The translations under genes were made by a program, and so were the position numbers. Shown here piece by piece: positions 1 to 7,291 of a DNA stretch of 7,346 nt (the first letter of the stretch is position 1; every line of letters begins with the position of its first letter). Source of the stretch: CAYMKE01 sp964345135 (GTDB lineage Bacteria; Bacteroidota; Bacteroidia; Bacteroidales; JBBRXJ01); the NCBI GenBank assembly GCA_964345135.1, contig CAYFQI010000154.1, positions 1 to 7,346 on the forward strand, given 5' to 3'. A model generated the notes under the pieces. The model searched no databases. It saw only the letters and a program-made list of their open reading frames with translations, and had not been told where the DNA came from.

Positions 1-160
1 TTCTGCGGTATAAATAATATATAAATGAATTAACTTCTTGTTATACAATTATTAATATATAATAAAAGATAAAATTATTATAAAATATGTGATAATTACG
101 CTAAATTTTATAATTTCGATGGCTCTGTTTAACAAATTTTAATAATAAAATAAAAAAAAA
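1..160 (+). promoter_or_regulatory. AT-rich upstream region and leader of tkt
   Basis: This stretch has no credible ORF and is extremely AT-rich. It should hold the promoter of the downstream gene cluster. A TATAAT string lies at 109-114 and an overlapping TAATTTCG at 111-118, which is one base off the Bacteroidota -7 consensus TAnnTTTG. No TTTG -33 element is found at a suitable distance, so the exact promoter is not resolved. Two short palindromes occur: TTGTTATACAA (38-48) and TGTTTAACA (126-134). Their half-sites resemble those of Rex operators but are packed too closely for the usual 18-bp site. The bases just before the start codon are an A-run with no Shine-Dalgarno sequence, which is typical of Bacteroidota leaders. 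Confidence 0.35.
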
Positions 161-2206
161 ATGGCTCACACAATTGATCAAAAAGCAGCAGATAATATCC
201 GCGTACTATCAGCGGCAATGGTAGAAAAAGCAGGATCAGGACATCCAGGCGGCGCAATGGGCGGTGCAGATTTTATGCATGTTTTATTTTCTGAATTTTT
301 AGAATTTGATCCATCAGATATGGCATGGCATAATCGTGACCGTTTCTTTTTAGACCCCGGGCATATGTCACCTATGTTATATGGCACATTAGCACTTTGT
401 GGAAAATATACCATGGAAGAAATCAAAAATTTCAGACAATGGAAAAGCCCTACACCTGGTCATCCTGAAAGAGATATAATACGTGGCATTGAAAATACAT
501 CCGGCCCCTTAGGACAAGGCCATACTATGGCAGTGGGTGCAGCAATAGCTGAGAAATTTTTAAAAACCAGATTTGGCGATTGGATGGAGCATAATATTTA
601 TACGTTTATATCCGATGGAGGGATACAGGAAGAAATATCCCAGGGAGCAGGCCGTATAGCTGGCTTATTAGGACTTGGAAACCTTATCATGTTTTATGAC
701 AGCAACGATATTCAACTTTCGTCTTGTACCAGCATTACAACAAATGAAGATACTGCAAAAAAATATGAAGCATGGGGATGGAAAGTGAAAACGATCAATG
801 GACATGATCATCAACAAATCAGGGATGCATTAAAAGAAGCCAGGGACGAAAAAAATAAACCATTCTTAATCATCGGGAAAACCATCATGGGAAAAGGTGT
901 AGTTACTGAGGATGGAAAACAGATGGAGCCTAATTGCGATGTTCATGGAAAACCATTAAGTAAAGCAGGAGCTTCTTATGAAAAAACAATTGAAAGTTTA
1001 GGCGGCGATCCGAAAAGTCCGTTTGAAATTTATCCTGATGTCAAAGAACATTATGAAAAAGTGCTGAGAGAAAAAATTAAACGTGCAGAACGGAAAAAAG
1101 AAATTCAATCAGAATGGGAAGGAACCAATCCTCAGGAAGCACAAAAATTAAATGTATTTATGTCCGGGAAAGTACCTGAAATAGACTATTCAGCTATAGT
1201 GCAAAAGGAAGGTGCTGCTACTCGTGCTGCATCAGGGAAAGTTCTGGCACATTTTGCCGACAATATAGAAAACATGATCATTGCTTCTGCTGATTTATCT
1301 GACAGTGATAAGACAAATGATTTTTTGAACAAAACTACTGCTTTTAAAAAAGATGATTTTTCGGGTAAATTTTTACAAATGGGGGTTTCGGAATTAACGA
1401 TGGCAGCTGTTTGTAATGGTATAGCTGCCCATGGTGGTATTTTTGTGGCCTGTGGCACATTTTTTGTCTTCTCAGATTATATGAAACCTGCTGTCAGGCT
1501 TGCAGGACTGATGGAATTGCCTGTGAAGTATATTTGGACACATGATGCATTCCGTGTAGGAGAAGACGGGCCTACACATCAACCCGTGGAACATGAAGCA
1601 CAGCTCAGACTTCTCGAACAGTTGAAAAATCATTCAGGCAAAAACAGTATTCTGGTATTGCGTCCAGCTGATTCCTCTGAAACAACCATTGCCTGGAAAA
1701 TGGCTATGGAAAACAATGACACGCCTTCGGCATTATTATTATCACGCCAGGATATACAGGAATTGCCCGGGAAAAATGGTGCTTCGAGATACGAATCAGC
1801 AAAAGAAGCTGAAAAAGGAGCATATATTATTAAAGATACAGATGAACAGCCGGATATCATTTTAGTAGCAAACGGATCAGAAGTCTCTACCTTAATAGAT
1901 GGTGCTGAGAAACTTGAAAAAGAAAAACATTTGAAAACAAGAATCGTTTCTGTTATTTCTGAAGGATTATTTAAAAATCAATCTCAAAATTATCAAAAAC
2001 AAATAATTTCTGATAATGTTCCTGTTTTCGGAATGACGGCTGGTTTGTCACAAACACTGATGCCAGTGGTTGGATGCAAAGGTAAAGTTTTTGGTGTTGA
2101 TCATTTTGGGTATTCTGCTCCTTATAAAGTATTGGATGAAAAATTTGGTTTTACTGCTGAGAATGTTGTAAAACAAGTTGAGGACTTTCTTAAAACGTTT
2201 AAATAA
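161..2206 (+). CDS. tkt: Transketolase, single-chain, Bacteroidota type
   Basis: Thiamine-diphosphate enzyme of the non-oxidative pentose phosphate pathway. It moves two-carbon ketol units between sugar phosphates (xylulose-5-P with ribose-5-P or erythrose-4-P) in the cytoplasm. The 681 residues match the full-length single-chain family. Visible landmarks are SGHPGG with His28, PGH with His68, GPLGQG (115-120), the ThDP/metal motif SDGGIQEEIS (151-160) with Asn182, the substrate-side His262 (VHG), the cofactor-activating Glu411 (GVSEL), and THDAFRVGEDGPTHQP (460-475) with His461 and His473. The pyrimidine domain begins near residue 350, and the C-terminal domain follows from about 560. SDG replaces the commoner GDG of the cofactor motif, which I recall as normal in Bacteroides-type transketolases. 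The ATG at 161 is chosen because family homology starts within the first ten residues. It follows an A-rich leader, and the stop sits 2 bases before purA, suggesting cotranscription. Confidence 0.97.
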   Translation: MAHTIDQKAADNIRVLSAAMVEKAGSGHPGGAMGGADFMHVLFSEFLEFDPSDMAWHNRDRFFLDPGHMSPMLYGTLALCGKYTMEEIKNFRQWKSPTPGHPERDIIRGIENTSGPLGQGHTMAVGAAIAEKFLKTRFGDWMEHNIYTFISDGGIQEEISQGAGRIAGLLGLGNLIMFYDSNDIQLSSCTSITTNEDTAKKYEAWGWKVKTINGHDHQQIRDALKEARDEKNKPFLIIGKTIMGKGVVTEDGKQMEPNCDVHGKPLSKAGASYEKTIESLGGDPKSPFEIYPDVKEHYEKVLREKIKRAERKKEIQSEWEGTNPQEAQKLNVFMSGKVPEIDYSAIVQKEGAATRAASGKVLAHFADNIENMIIASADLSDSDKTNDFLNKTTAFKKDDFSGKFLQMGVSELTMAAVCNGIAAHGGIFVACGTFFVFSDYMKPAVRLAGLMELPVKYIWTHDAFRVGEDGPTHQPVEHEAQLRLLEQLKNHSGKNSILVLRPADSSETTIAWKMAMENNDTPSALLLSRQDIQELPGKNGASRYESAKEAEKGAYIIKDTDEQPDIILVANGSEVSTLIDGAEKLEKEKHLKTRIVSVISEGLFKNQSQNYQKQIISDNVPVFGMTAGLSQTLMPVVGCKGKVFGVDHFGYSAPYKVLDEKFGFTAENVVKQVEDFLKTFK

Positions 2207-2208
2207 TT

Positions 2209-3471
2209 GTGAAAGCAGATATTTTAATAGGAACACAATGGGGAGACGAAGGGAAAGGTAAAATTGTTGACGCCCTGGCTATAAATTATGATATTATTGC
2301 ACGATTTCAGGGAGGGCCAAATGCAGGGCATTCGCTTGAAATAAATGAGATTAAACATGTTTTGCACCTTATACCATCTGGAGTCTTTCATTCTGAAAAA
2401 CTGAACATTATAGGGAATGGGGTGGTGTTAGACCCTGTTATCTTCAAAAAAGAAATTGAAGGGCTTAAAAAGATCGGAATCAGGGATTTTAGTAATATCA
2501 TGATTTCAAATAAAGCACATTTAATTCTCCCTACTCATTGTGCGCTTGACGGAGCTTCAGAACAATCTAAAGGCGACACTAAAATCGGATCAACATTAAA
2601 AGGTATTGGCCCTGTTTATAGAGATAAAACAGGCAGGGAAGGGATACGTGTGGGCGATATTTTTTCAGATGATTTTAAACAAAAATATTCATGCCTGCTT
2701 GAAAAGCATAAGAAAACCCTTTCATTGTATGAGTATGAGTATGATATTACAACTATTGAAAAGGAATGGTTTGATGCTATTGAATTCCTCAAGACGTTTA
2801 CAATTGAAAATACCGAATATGTAGTCAATGATCAGCTATTAGCTGGCAAATCATTATTAGCAGAAGGAGCACAGGGAACAATGCTGGACATTGATTATGG
2901 CTCTTATCCTTTTGTAACGTCTTCTAACACAATTTCCTCCGGTGCTTGTAAAGGGCTTGGTATTGCGCCAAATAAAACCGGGGACGTATTCGGGATTTTT
3001 AAAGCGTATTGTACACGTGTTGGCAGCGGGCCTTTCCCAACTGAATTAACTGATCATGATGGAGAACAATTAAGAAATTCCGGGAAAGAATATGGAGCTA
3101 CCACCGGAAGGCCAAGGCGCTGTGGCTGGCTTGATCTGGTTGCTCTTAAATATTCCGTTATGCTGAATGGCGTAACGCAACTGATCATGACCAAAGCAGA
3201 TGTATTGAACGAATTTGATATCATAAAAATAGCTACAGCTTATGAAATTGATGGAAAACAAACCGGAGAAATCCCTTTTGATTTGGATAAAGAGATGACC
3301 CCTGTCCTGAAAGAATTTAAAGGATGGAAGACGGATATATCTAAATGCACCTCATTTGATGAATTACCAGATGCAGTCAAAGCATACATTCAATATATTG
3401 AAAGTGAAACAAAAGTTCCCATCACCATCATTTCTGTGGGTGCAGAACGGAATGAAACAATTTATAAATAA
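2209..3471 (+). CDS. purA: Adenylosuccinate synthetase (GTG start)
   Basis: Catalyses IMP + aspartate + GTP to adenylosuccinate + GDP + Pi, the first committed step from IMP to AMP, in the cytoplasm. The 420 residues are normal for the family. Motifs in order are the P-loop GTQWGDEGKGK (8-18) with catalytic Asp13, the NAGH motif ending in catalytic His41, IMP-loop KGIGP (131-135), AEGAQGTMLDIDYG (218-231), the aspartate/GTP loop ATTGRPRRCGW (297-307), and TKADVL (328-333), where Asp331 should read the guanine base. The GTG at 2209 is chosen because the P-loop begins eight codons later and no in-frame ATG lies near. The gene starts 2 bases after the tkt stop with no visible Shine-Dalgarno sequence, so translation is probably coupled to tkt or uses the A-rich Bacteroidota mode. 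All key residues are present, so the enzyme should be active. Confidence 0.97.
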   Translation: MKADILIGTQWGDEGKGKIVDALAINYDIIARFQGGPNAGHSLEINEIKHVLHLIPSGVFHSEKLNIIGNGVVLDPVIFKKEIEGLKKIGIRDFSNIMISNKAHLILPTHCALDGASEQSKGDTKIGSTLKGIGPVYRDKTGREGIRVGDIFSDDFKQKYSCLLEKHKKTLSLYEYEYDITTIEKEWFDAIEFLKTFTIENTEYVVNDQLLAGKSLLAEGAQGTMLDIDYGSYPFVTSSNTISSGACKGLGIAPNKTGDVFGIFKAYCTRVGSGPFPTELTDHDGEQLRNSGKEYGATTGRPRRCGWLDLVALKYSVMLNGVTQLIMTKADVLNEFDIIKIATAYEIDGKQTGEIPFDLDKEMTPVLKEFKGWKTDISKCTSFDELPDAVKAYIQYIESETKVPITIISVGAERNETIYK

Positions 3472-3500
3472 TTCAAATAAAGAAGAAACCATGCAGGTGT

Positions 3501-5087
3501 ATGATTTATTATAATATTATTGAAAAAATAAAAGGCTTTTTCAAACATTGGTTTACCATGATTAATCCTCCTGTTTTTTTTGGAGCAGGAGGATTTGTTT
3601 TAGCCCTTATAATTTTTGGAGGAAACTGGACTGATCTAGCCAATAGAATATTTACTACAATCCTTGATTTTATTACAATACACTTTGGATGGTATTATGT
3701 ATTAATTGTTTCCTTTTTTTTCTTTTTTGTCTTATGGCTATATTTCAGTCCTTATGGAAAAATAAGGCTGGGAGGTACCGATTCTAAGCCTGAGTTCAGC
3801 CGTTTTGCATGGTTTACCATGCTGTTTGCTGCCGGGATGGGCATGGGATTGATTTTTTGGGGAGTTGCCGAACCCATTATGCATTATAATAATCCACCCA
3901 CTGCCGAACCACAAACCATACAAGCATTGAAAGAAGGCATGCGGTTTTCTTTTTTTCATTGGGGGTTTCATCCCTGGGCTATTTATATCATTTTTGGATT
4001 GGGAATCGCATATTTTCATTTCCGGCATAAACTGCCTTTAGCTCCCAGGTCATTGCTATACCCGATTATTGGCGAGAGATATAAAGGGTGGATCGGACAT
4101 GTCACGGATGCCTTTTGTACGGTAGGGACATTGCTTGGTGTAGCGACTTCTCTTGGACTCGGGGCCATGCAAATCAATTCGGGCTTTAAAGAATTGTTAG
4201 GCATGTCATTCAGCCAGGAAAACCAGATCACCATCATTATTATTATCACGCTGGTTGCTACAATTTCTACTGTATCCGGTGTAGGGAGAGGGATTAAATA
4301 CCTTAGCATAACCAATATTGTAATCATGTTTGCTTTATTGTTGTTCGTGTTTTTTGCAGGGCCTACCTTGTATCAGCTTAAAATTTTTACCACCACCTTT
4401 GGAGACTATGTCCAGCATATTATTGACACGAGCCTTTGGGTTGACCTGAGAAAAGGAAATTCCTGGCAAGGTACGTGGACACTTTTTTACTGGGGATGGT
4501 GGATATCATGGTGTCCTTTTGTAGGGATTTTTGTTGCAAGAATTTCCAAAGGAAGGACAATACGGGAGTTTGTATTGTATGTTTTTTTAATTCCTACAAT
4601 TGTCACCTTTTTATGGTTTTCTGTATTTGGCGGTACGGCTATGAATATTGAATTATTTGGTGAAGGCGGCATTGCTGAAGTGGTAGATGAAAATGTTGCC
4701 ATGTCACTCAATGCTTTGCTTGTAAACCTACCATTACCCAAGGTTACCCAATGGGTTGGCCTTTTTTTGGTAATCATCTTTTTTATTACATCGTCCGATT
4801 CAGGTTCTCTTGTAGATGATATGGTTACCTCAGGAGGTCATCCTAATCCCCCGGCATTACAAAGAGTGTTTTGGGGATTTTCGGAAGGAGCGGCTGCGGC
4901 TGTCTTATTAGCAGCAGGTGGCCTTGAAGCACTACGTACAGCATCAATCTCTGCAGGATTGCCACAGAGTATTCTTGTCGTGATTGCATGTTTCAGCCTG
5001 GTTAAAGCATTAAGGATTGACAGTAAGACAGAAGGAGTGCCGGGAAAAGAGGAATTAAAAAAAGGTAAAAAAAAATCAAATAAATAA
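3501..5087 (+). CDS. BCCT-family betaine/choline/carnitine-type transporter
   Basis: Inner-membrane secondary transporter of the betaine-choline-carnitine family, which imports trimethylammonium compounds, usually as osmoprotectants. About 12 hydrophobic segments can be placed near residues 23-41, 63-84, 102-121, 150-172, 200-222, 243-260, 268-288, 325-346, 356-378, 413-433, 459-474 and 484-503. The glycine-rich substrate stretch reads GMGMG (112-116) followed by LIFWGVAEP. The family signature in the eighth segment, FYWGWWISWCPFVGIFVAR (329-347), has Trp333, Trp334 and Trp337 matching the aromatic box of BetP. Thr430-Ser431 in FFITSSDSG matches the Na2 site residues of BetP, so sodium coupling is likely. 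GMGxG favours glycine betaine over choline, but the substrate is inferred. The C-terminal tail after 503 is only about 25 residues and Lys-rich, shorter than the BetP osmosensing tail. The ATG at 3501 could be replaced by Met20 (3558). The gene lies 29 bases after purA on the same strand. Confidence 0.95.
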   Translation: MIYYNIIEKIKGFFKHWFTMINPPVFFGAGGFVLALIIFGGNWTDLANRIFTTILDFITIHFGWYYVLIVSFFFFFVLWLYFSPYGKIRLGGTDSKPEFSRFAWFTMLFAAGMGMGLIFWGVAEPIMHYNNPPTAEPQTIQALKEGMRFSFFHWGFHPWAIYIIFGLGIAYFHFRHKLPLAPRSLLYPIIGERYKGWIGHVTDAFCTVGTLLGVATSLGLGAMQINSGFKELLGMSFSQENQITIIIIITLVATISTVSGVGRGIKYLSITNIVIMFALLLFVFFAGPTLYQLKIFTTTFGDYVQHIIDTSLWVDLRKGNSWQGTWTLFYWGWWISWCPFVGIFVARISKGRTIREFVLYVFLIPTIVTFLWFSVFGGTAMNIELFGEGGIAEVVDENVAMSLNALLVNLPLPKVTQWVGLFLVIIFFITSSDSGSLVDDMVTSGGHPNPPALQRVFWGFSEGAAAAVLLAAGGLEALRTASISAGLPQSILVVIACFSLVKALRIDSKTEGVPGKEELKKGKKKSNK

Positions 5088-5201
5088 CTGTTTTTTTAAA
5101 AAACAAGTGATTCCTTCCCATCTTTTTTTATTAATACGATAAATATGTAAAAAAAAATGTTAATTTTATTGTATTAATTTATATAGCAAAATTACAAAAT
5201 C
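5088..5201 (+). promoter_or_regulatory. Intergenic region: possible weak terminator and pfk promoter
   Basis: These 114 bases separate the transporter from the phosphofructokinase and are almost entirely A and T. Just after the transporter stop lies the palindrome TGTTTTTT-T-AAAAAACA (5089-5105), and a T-run follows at about 5124-5130. It could act as a weak terminator, although the stem is nearly all A:T. The second half should contain the phosphofructokinase promoter, but I find no convincing TTTG / TAnnTTTG pair. The bases before the ATG (AAAATTACAAAATC) show no Shine-Dalgarno sequence. Whether the phosphofructokinase is part of the upstream transcript is undecided. Confidence 0.3.
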
Positions 5202-6404
5202 ATGAACAAGCGAGGTACTATTGGTATCCTGACAGGAGGAGGAGATGTTCCGGGCTTGAATCCGGGGATACGTGCAATTACAGTAAGAGCCATCCGTGAA
5301 GGATTTGATGTAATAGGTATTCGGCGGGGATGGGCCGGGTTAACAGATATGGTAAGAGATAAAAAAGCCGATAATACCAATAATTACCAGTACCTTACAA
5401 AAGAGATTGTGAACAGGGCAGCACGAACAGGCGGTACTTTTTTACATACGTCAAGAACATACCCCGGGAAAGTCAAAAAAGAAAATCTACCTGAACATCT
5501 TTCTGAAAAATACAATAAAGAATACAATGACCTGACAGAGGAAGTTATTCAAAATATTGATTTCCTGGGTATTGATTACCTGATTCCAATCGGTGGTGAT
5601 GATACACTGTCTTATAGCGTTAAACTCTTTGAAAAGGGAATTAAAATCATTGGTATTCCTAAAACGATGGACAATGATGTTGCTGGAACCGATTACTGTA
5701 TTGGTTTTAGTACCTGTGTAACTCGCACGATCAATATGATCAACCTGATTCGGACATCAGCAGGGTCTCATGAACGTCTTATGATTGTTGAAGTGTTTGG
5801 GCGTTATGCTGGTTTTACAGCTATGCTTCCGACCCTGGCAGGCGCAGCGAACCGGTGTGTAATCCCGGAGTATGAATTTGAAATTGAAAAATTAACACAT
5901 CTGCTGATTGAAGACTGGTATGACAATCCCAGTAAATATTCTGTGGCTTTGGTATCAGAAGGAGCAAAATACAAGGGTAGTGCCCATCATAAATCCAAAC
6001 ACAAAGGGAGTGATAATTATTCGAATCCTAAAATTGGTGGAATAGGTGATGATATATCATTAAAAATCAAAGAATTAGCTCCGAAATATAATAATGGTAA
6101 ACAAATTAGTATTATCAACCAAAAATTAGGATACCTCGTGAGAGGCGGTGATCCGGACACCATAGATTCTATTGTCCCGATGGCTTTTGGAAATCTCGCT
6201 CTCGAACTGATTTTAAAAGGCATTCATGGCCGGCTTATAATCGTTAAATCAGGAAGGTATGATAATGCACCCCTCGAAGTTGTTGTGAATCAAAAAAAAT
6301 GTATTAATGTCAAAAAATATTATGACACCGAACGGTTAAGGCCCCGGTATAAGAGTTTTGAGTTTCAGCCTTTGTTAGTAATTAATCAAAGTACTGATTA
6401 TTAA
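5202..6404 (+). CDS. 6-phosphofructokinase, predicted pyrophosphate-dependent
   Basis: PfkA-superfamily enzyme phosphorylating fructose 6-phosphate to fructose 1,6-bisphosphate in glycolysis. The N-terminal loop is LTGGGDVPGLN (10-20). The donor motif is GGDDT (131-135), where Asp134 replaces the Gly104 of E. coli PfkA. The catalytic loop is PKTMDND (153-159), with Lys154 in place of Gly124 and catalytic base Asp157. The Asp104/Lys124 combination is the established mark of PPi-dependent enzymes (EC 2.7.1.90), which are reversible and lack classical allostery. Further motifs are EVFGRYAG (197-204) and LGYLVRGG (309-316), where Tyr311 stands at the His249 position of E. coli. A Lys/His-rich variable stretch (about 256-275) precedes GGIGDD. 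The 400 residues exceed the roughly 320 of PfkA but are well below plant-type PFP. The start fits because the nucleotide fold begins at residue 6. It converges on rex. The superfamily is certain; donor choice is inferred from two residues. Confidence 0.94.
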   Translation: MNKRGTIGILTGGGDVPGLNPGIRAITVRAIREGFDVIGIRRGWAGLTDMVRDKKADNTNNYQYLTKEIVNRAARTGGTFLHTSRTYPGKVKKENLPEHLSEKYNKEYNDLTEEVIQNIDFLGIDYLIPIGGDDTLSYSVKLFEKGIKIIGIPKTMDNDVAGTDYCIGFSTCVTRTINMINLIRTSAGSHERLMIVEVFGRYAGFTAMLPTLAGAANRCVIPEYEFEIEKLTHLLIEDWYDNPSKYSVALVSEGAKYKGSAHHKSKHKGSDNYSNPKIGGIGDDISLKIKELAPKYNNGKQISIINQKLGYLVRGGDPDTIDSIVPMAFGNLALELILKGIHGRLIIVKSGRYDNAPLEVVVNQKKCINVKKYYDTERLRPRYKSFEFQPLLVINQSTDY

Positions 6405-6424
6405 ATGTCTTACTATCATATAAT

Positions 6425-6455
6425 AAAAAAGGGGGGGTACTAAAATTGACCCCTT
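6425..6455 (-). terminator. Probable Rho-independent terminator of rex
   Basis: Read on the minus strand, AAGGGG pairs with CCCCTT (6429-6434 with 6450-6455), leaving a 15-base loop. A shifted pairing GGGGT/ACCCC (6434-6438 with 6449-6453) closes a 10-base loop. Both are followed on the minus strand by a run of six T (6430 down to 6425). The element lies about 57-87 bases past the rex stop codon. For the opposing phosphofructokinase the same hairpin has no T-run directly after it; the nearest is 6482-6491, so termination in that direction is less certain. The seven-G run (6431-6437) is striking in such AT-rich DNA. Confidence 0.5.
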
Positions 6456-6511
6456 GCCCTTAAAGGTTGTATAATTGTAAATTTTTTTTTTGATTGTTTA
6501 TCGGCTACTGG

Positions 6512-7153
6512 TTATTTTTTACTTGCTTGGTTCATTTTAATATTATAGATTGCCTTTTCGAGAATAGTAATTTGATTGATTTCGTCAAGATAAATATGAG
6601 ATGGTACATTAAGAAGGATTGGAGTAAGGTTAATGATCCCTTTTATTCCTGCATTTATAAGTATATCACAAATTTGTTGGGCATTATCATCAATAATATT
6701 GAGAGCAGCTAATAAAATTTTCTTTTTTTTTATTACCTGATTTATCATGCTAAACGGATAATATGCAATATCTTTTTTTTCATTTATTTGAGTTGTTTTG
6801 TAATCAAATACTGCAGCAATTTTGATTTTGAGTTGGCTATAACTATTGAGGATAGTGTCATGTATACATTCATGGTTGCCTATAATTGCAATATTTGTAA
6901 TTGTATCATCCTGCATATCCAATGTATGGCTGATTTTTTCTATTAAAACTGTTATACTGAAACCTTTTCTCGGGCCTGTTGCTTTACAGCCGATTAGCAT
7001 CAGGTCTCTTCGCACAATTTCTTCTTTCATGTTCAATGCTCTTGCCAGATTTGCAGAATATACATGTGGCAATGAAGCGTATTGGTATTTTGCTAATTCT
7101 TGCCTGTATAAACTAATTCTTTCAATAACTTTTTCAGGGAGGTTGTTTTTCAT
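6512..7153 (-). CDS. rex: Rex-family redox-sensing transcriptional repressor, divergent NAD(H) domain
   Basis: DNA-binding repressor that normally binds its operators when NADH is low and releases them when NADH rises, controlling fermentation and respiration genes. The 213 residues match the family length. Residues 1-75 form the winged helix with the recognition helix around EEIVRRDLMLIG (44-55) and the wing GPRKGF (60-65). A Rossmann-like domain follows from about 86. The C-terminal part, GIKGIINLTPILLNVP (169-184) and then ITILEKAIYNIK, is clearly Rex. The dinucleotide loop, normally GxGNLG, reads GNHECI (92-97), losing the second and third glycines. The usual TVP segment reads AALNI (149-153), and a C-terminal position that is usually Asp reads Asn193. 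Asp117 (VFD), expected to contact the adenosine ribose, is kept. DNA binding therefore looks intact while NADH sensing may be altered. The ATG at 7153 follows an A-rich leader without Shine-Dalgarno. The gene converges on the phosphofructokinase. Confidence 0.9.
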   Translation of the reverse strand: MKNNLPEKVIERISLYRQELAKYQYASLPHVYSANLARALNMKEEIVRRDLMLIGCKATGPRKGFSITVLIEKISHTLDMQDDTITNIAIIGNHECIHDTILNSYSQLKIKIAAVFDYKTTQINEKKDIAYYPFSMINQVIKKKKILLAALNIIDDNAQQICDILINAGIKGIINLTPILLNVPSHIYLDEINQITILEKAIYNIKMNQASKK

Positions 7154-7191
7154 CTGTTTCTTTTTTATTTTTCAAAGGTCAGATGGAGCTC

Positions 7192-7275
7192 GCCATGAGT
7201 TTATGTTTTTGACATTCACATTGCTATGAGGTTATCAATAATCATCCCCGTGTGTGTCAAAGAATTTGTCATGGC
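7192..7275 (-). promoter_or_regulatory. Nested inverted repeats upstream of rex
   Basis: Within the region that should carry the rex promoter, two pairs of arms are nested. The outer pair is GCCATGA (7192-7198) with TCATGGC (7269-7275). The inner pair is TTTGACA-tt-CACA (7208-7220) with TGTGTGTCAAA (7251-7261), eleven pairs with a 2-base bulge. A separate near-palindrome, TGTCAAAGAATTTGTCA (7255-7271), has 7-base arms with one mismatch. It does not match the canonical Rex operator TTGTGAA-TTCACAA. On the minus strand a TTTG lies within it, and TATTGATA follows about 17 bases later, a poor match to a Bacteroidota promoter. A regulatory role is inferred only from position and symmetry. Confidence 0.3.
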
Positions 7276-7291
7276 TCGGTTCATCTGTTTA

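Noticed and set aside
38..48. TTGTTATACAA palindrome considered as a Rex operator upstream of tkt
   Set aside because: Rex operators have TTGT and ACAA half-sites at the ends of an 18-bp dyad. Here they are only 3 bases apart, and such short palindromes are expected by chance in AT-rich DNA.
2728..2745. Short codon repeat encoding YEYEYD in purA
   Set aside because: It is three near-identical hexamers in a variable surface region, in frame and with no effect on known motifs. It is too short to be meaningful.
3710..3731. T-rich tract in the second membrane segment of the transporter, considered as a phase-variable slippage site
   Set aside because: The tract is interrupted, the frame is open throughout, and runs of Phe codons are common in membrane segments of AT-rich genomes.
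4016..4327. Minus-strand ORF of 103 codons within the transporter
   Set aside because: It is a shadow of a membrane protein gene. The plus-strand frame has the full BCCT signatures and no support exists for the antisense product.
6431..6455. G-rich motif whose minus strand reads GGGGTCAATTTTAGTACC, considered as a transposon end scar
   Set aside because: No second copy, target duplication or transposase remnant is found in the window. A terminator hairpin followed by a T-run explains it more simply.
6494..6712. Plus-strand ORF of 72 codons near the rex 3' end
   Set aside because: It lies inside rex on the opposite strand, has no recognisable domain, and the minus-strand Rex homology is clear across the region.
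6846..7229. Plus-strand ORF of 127 codons
   Set aside because: It is hydrophobic only because it is the antisense of the Rex Rossmann and winged-helix regions. No start signal or family match is seen.
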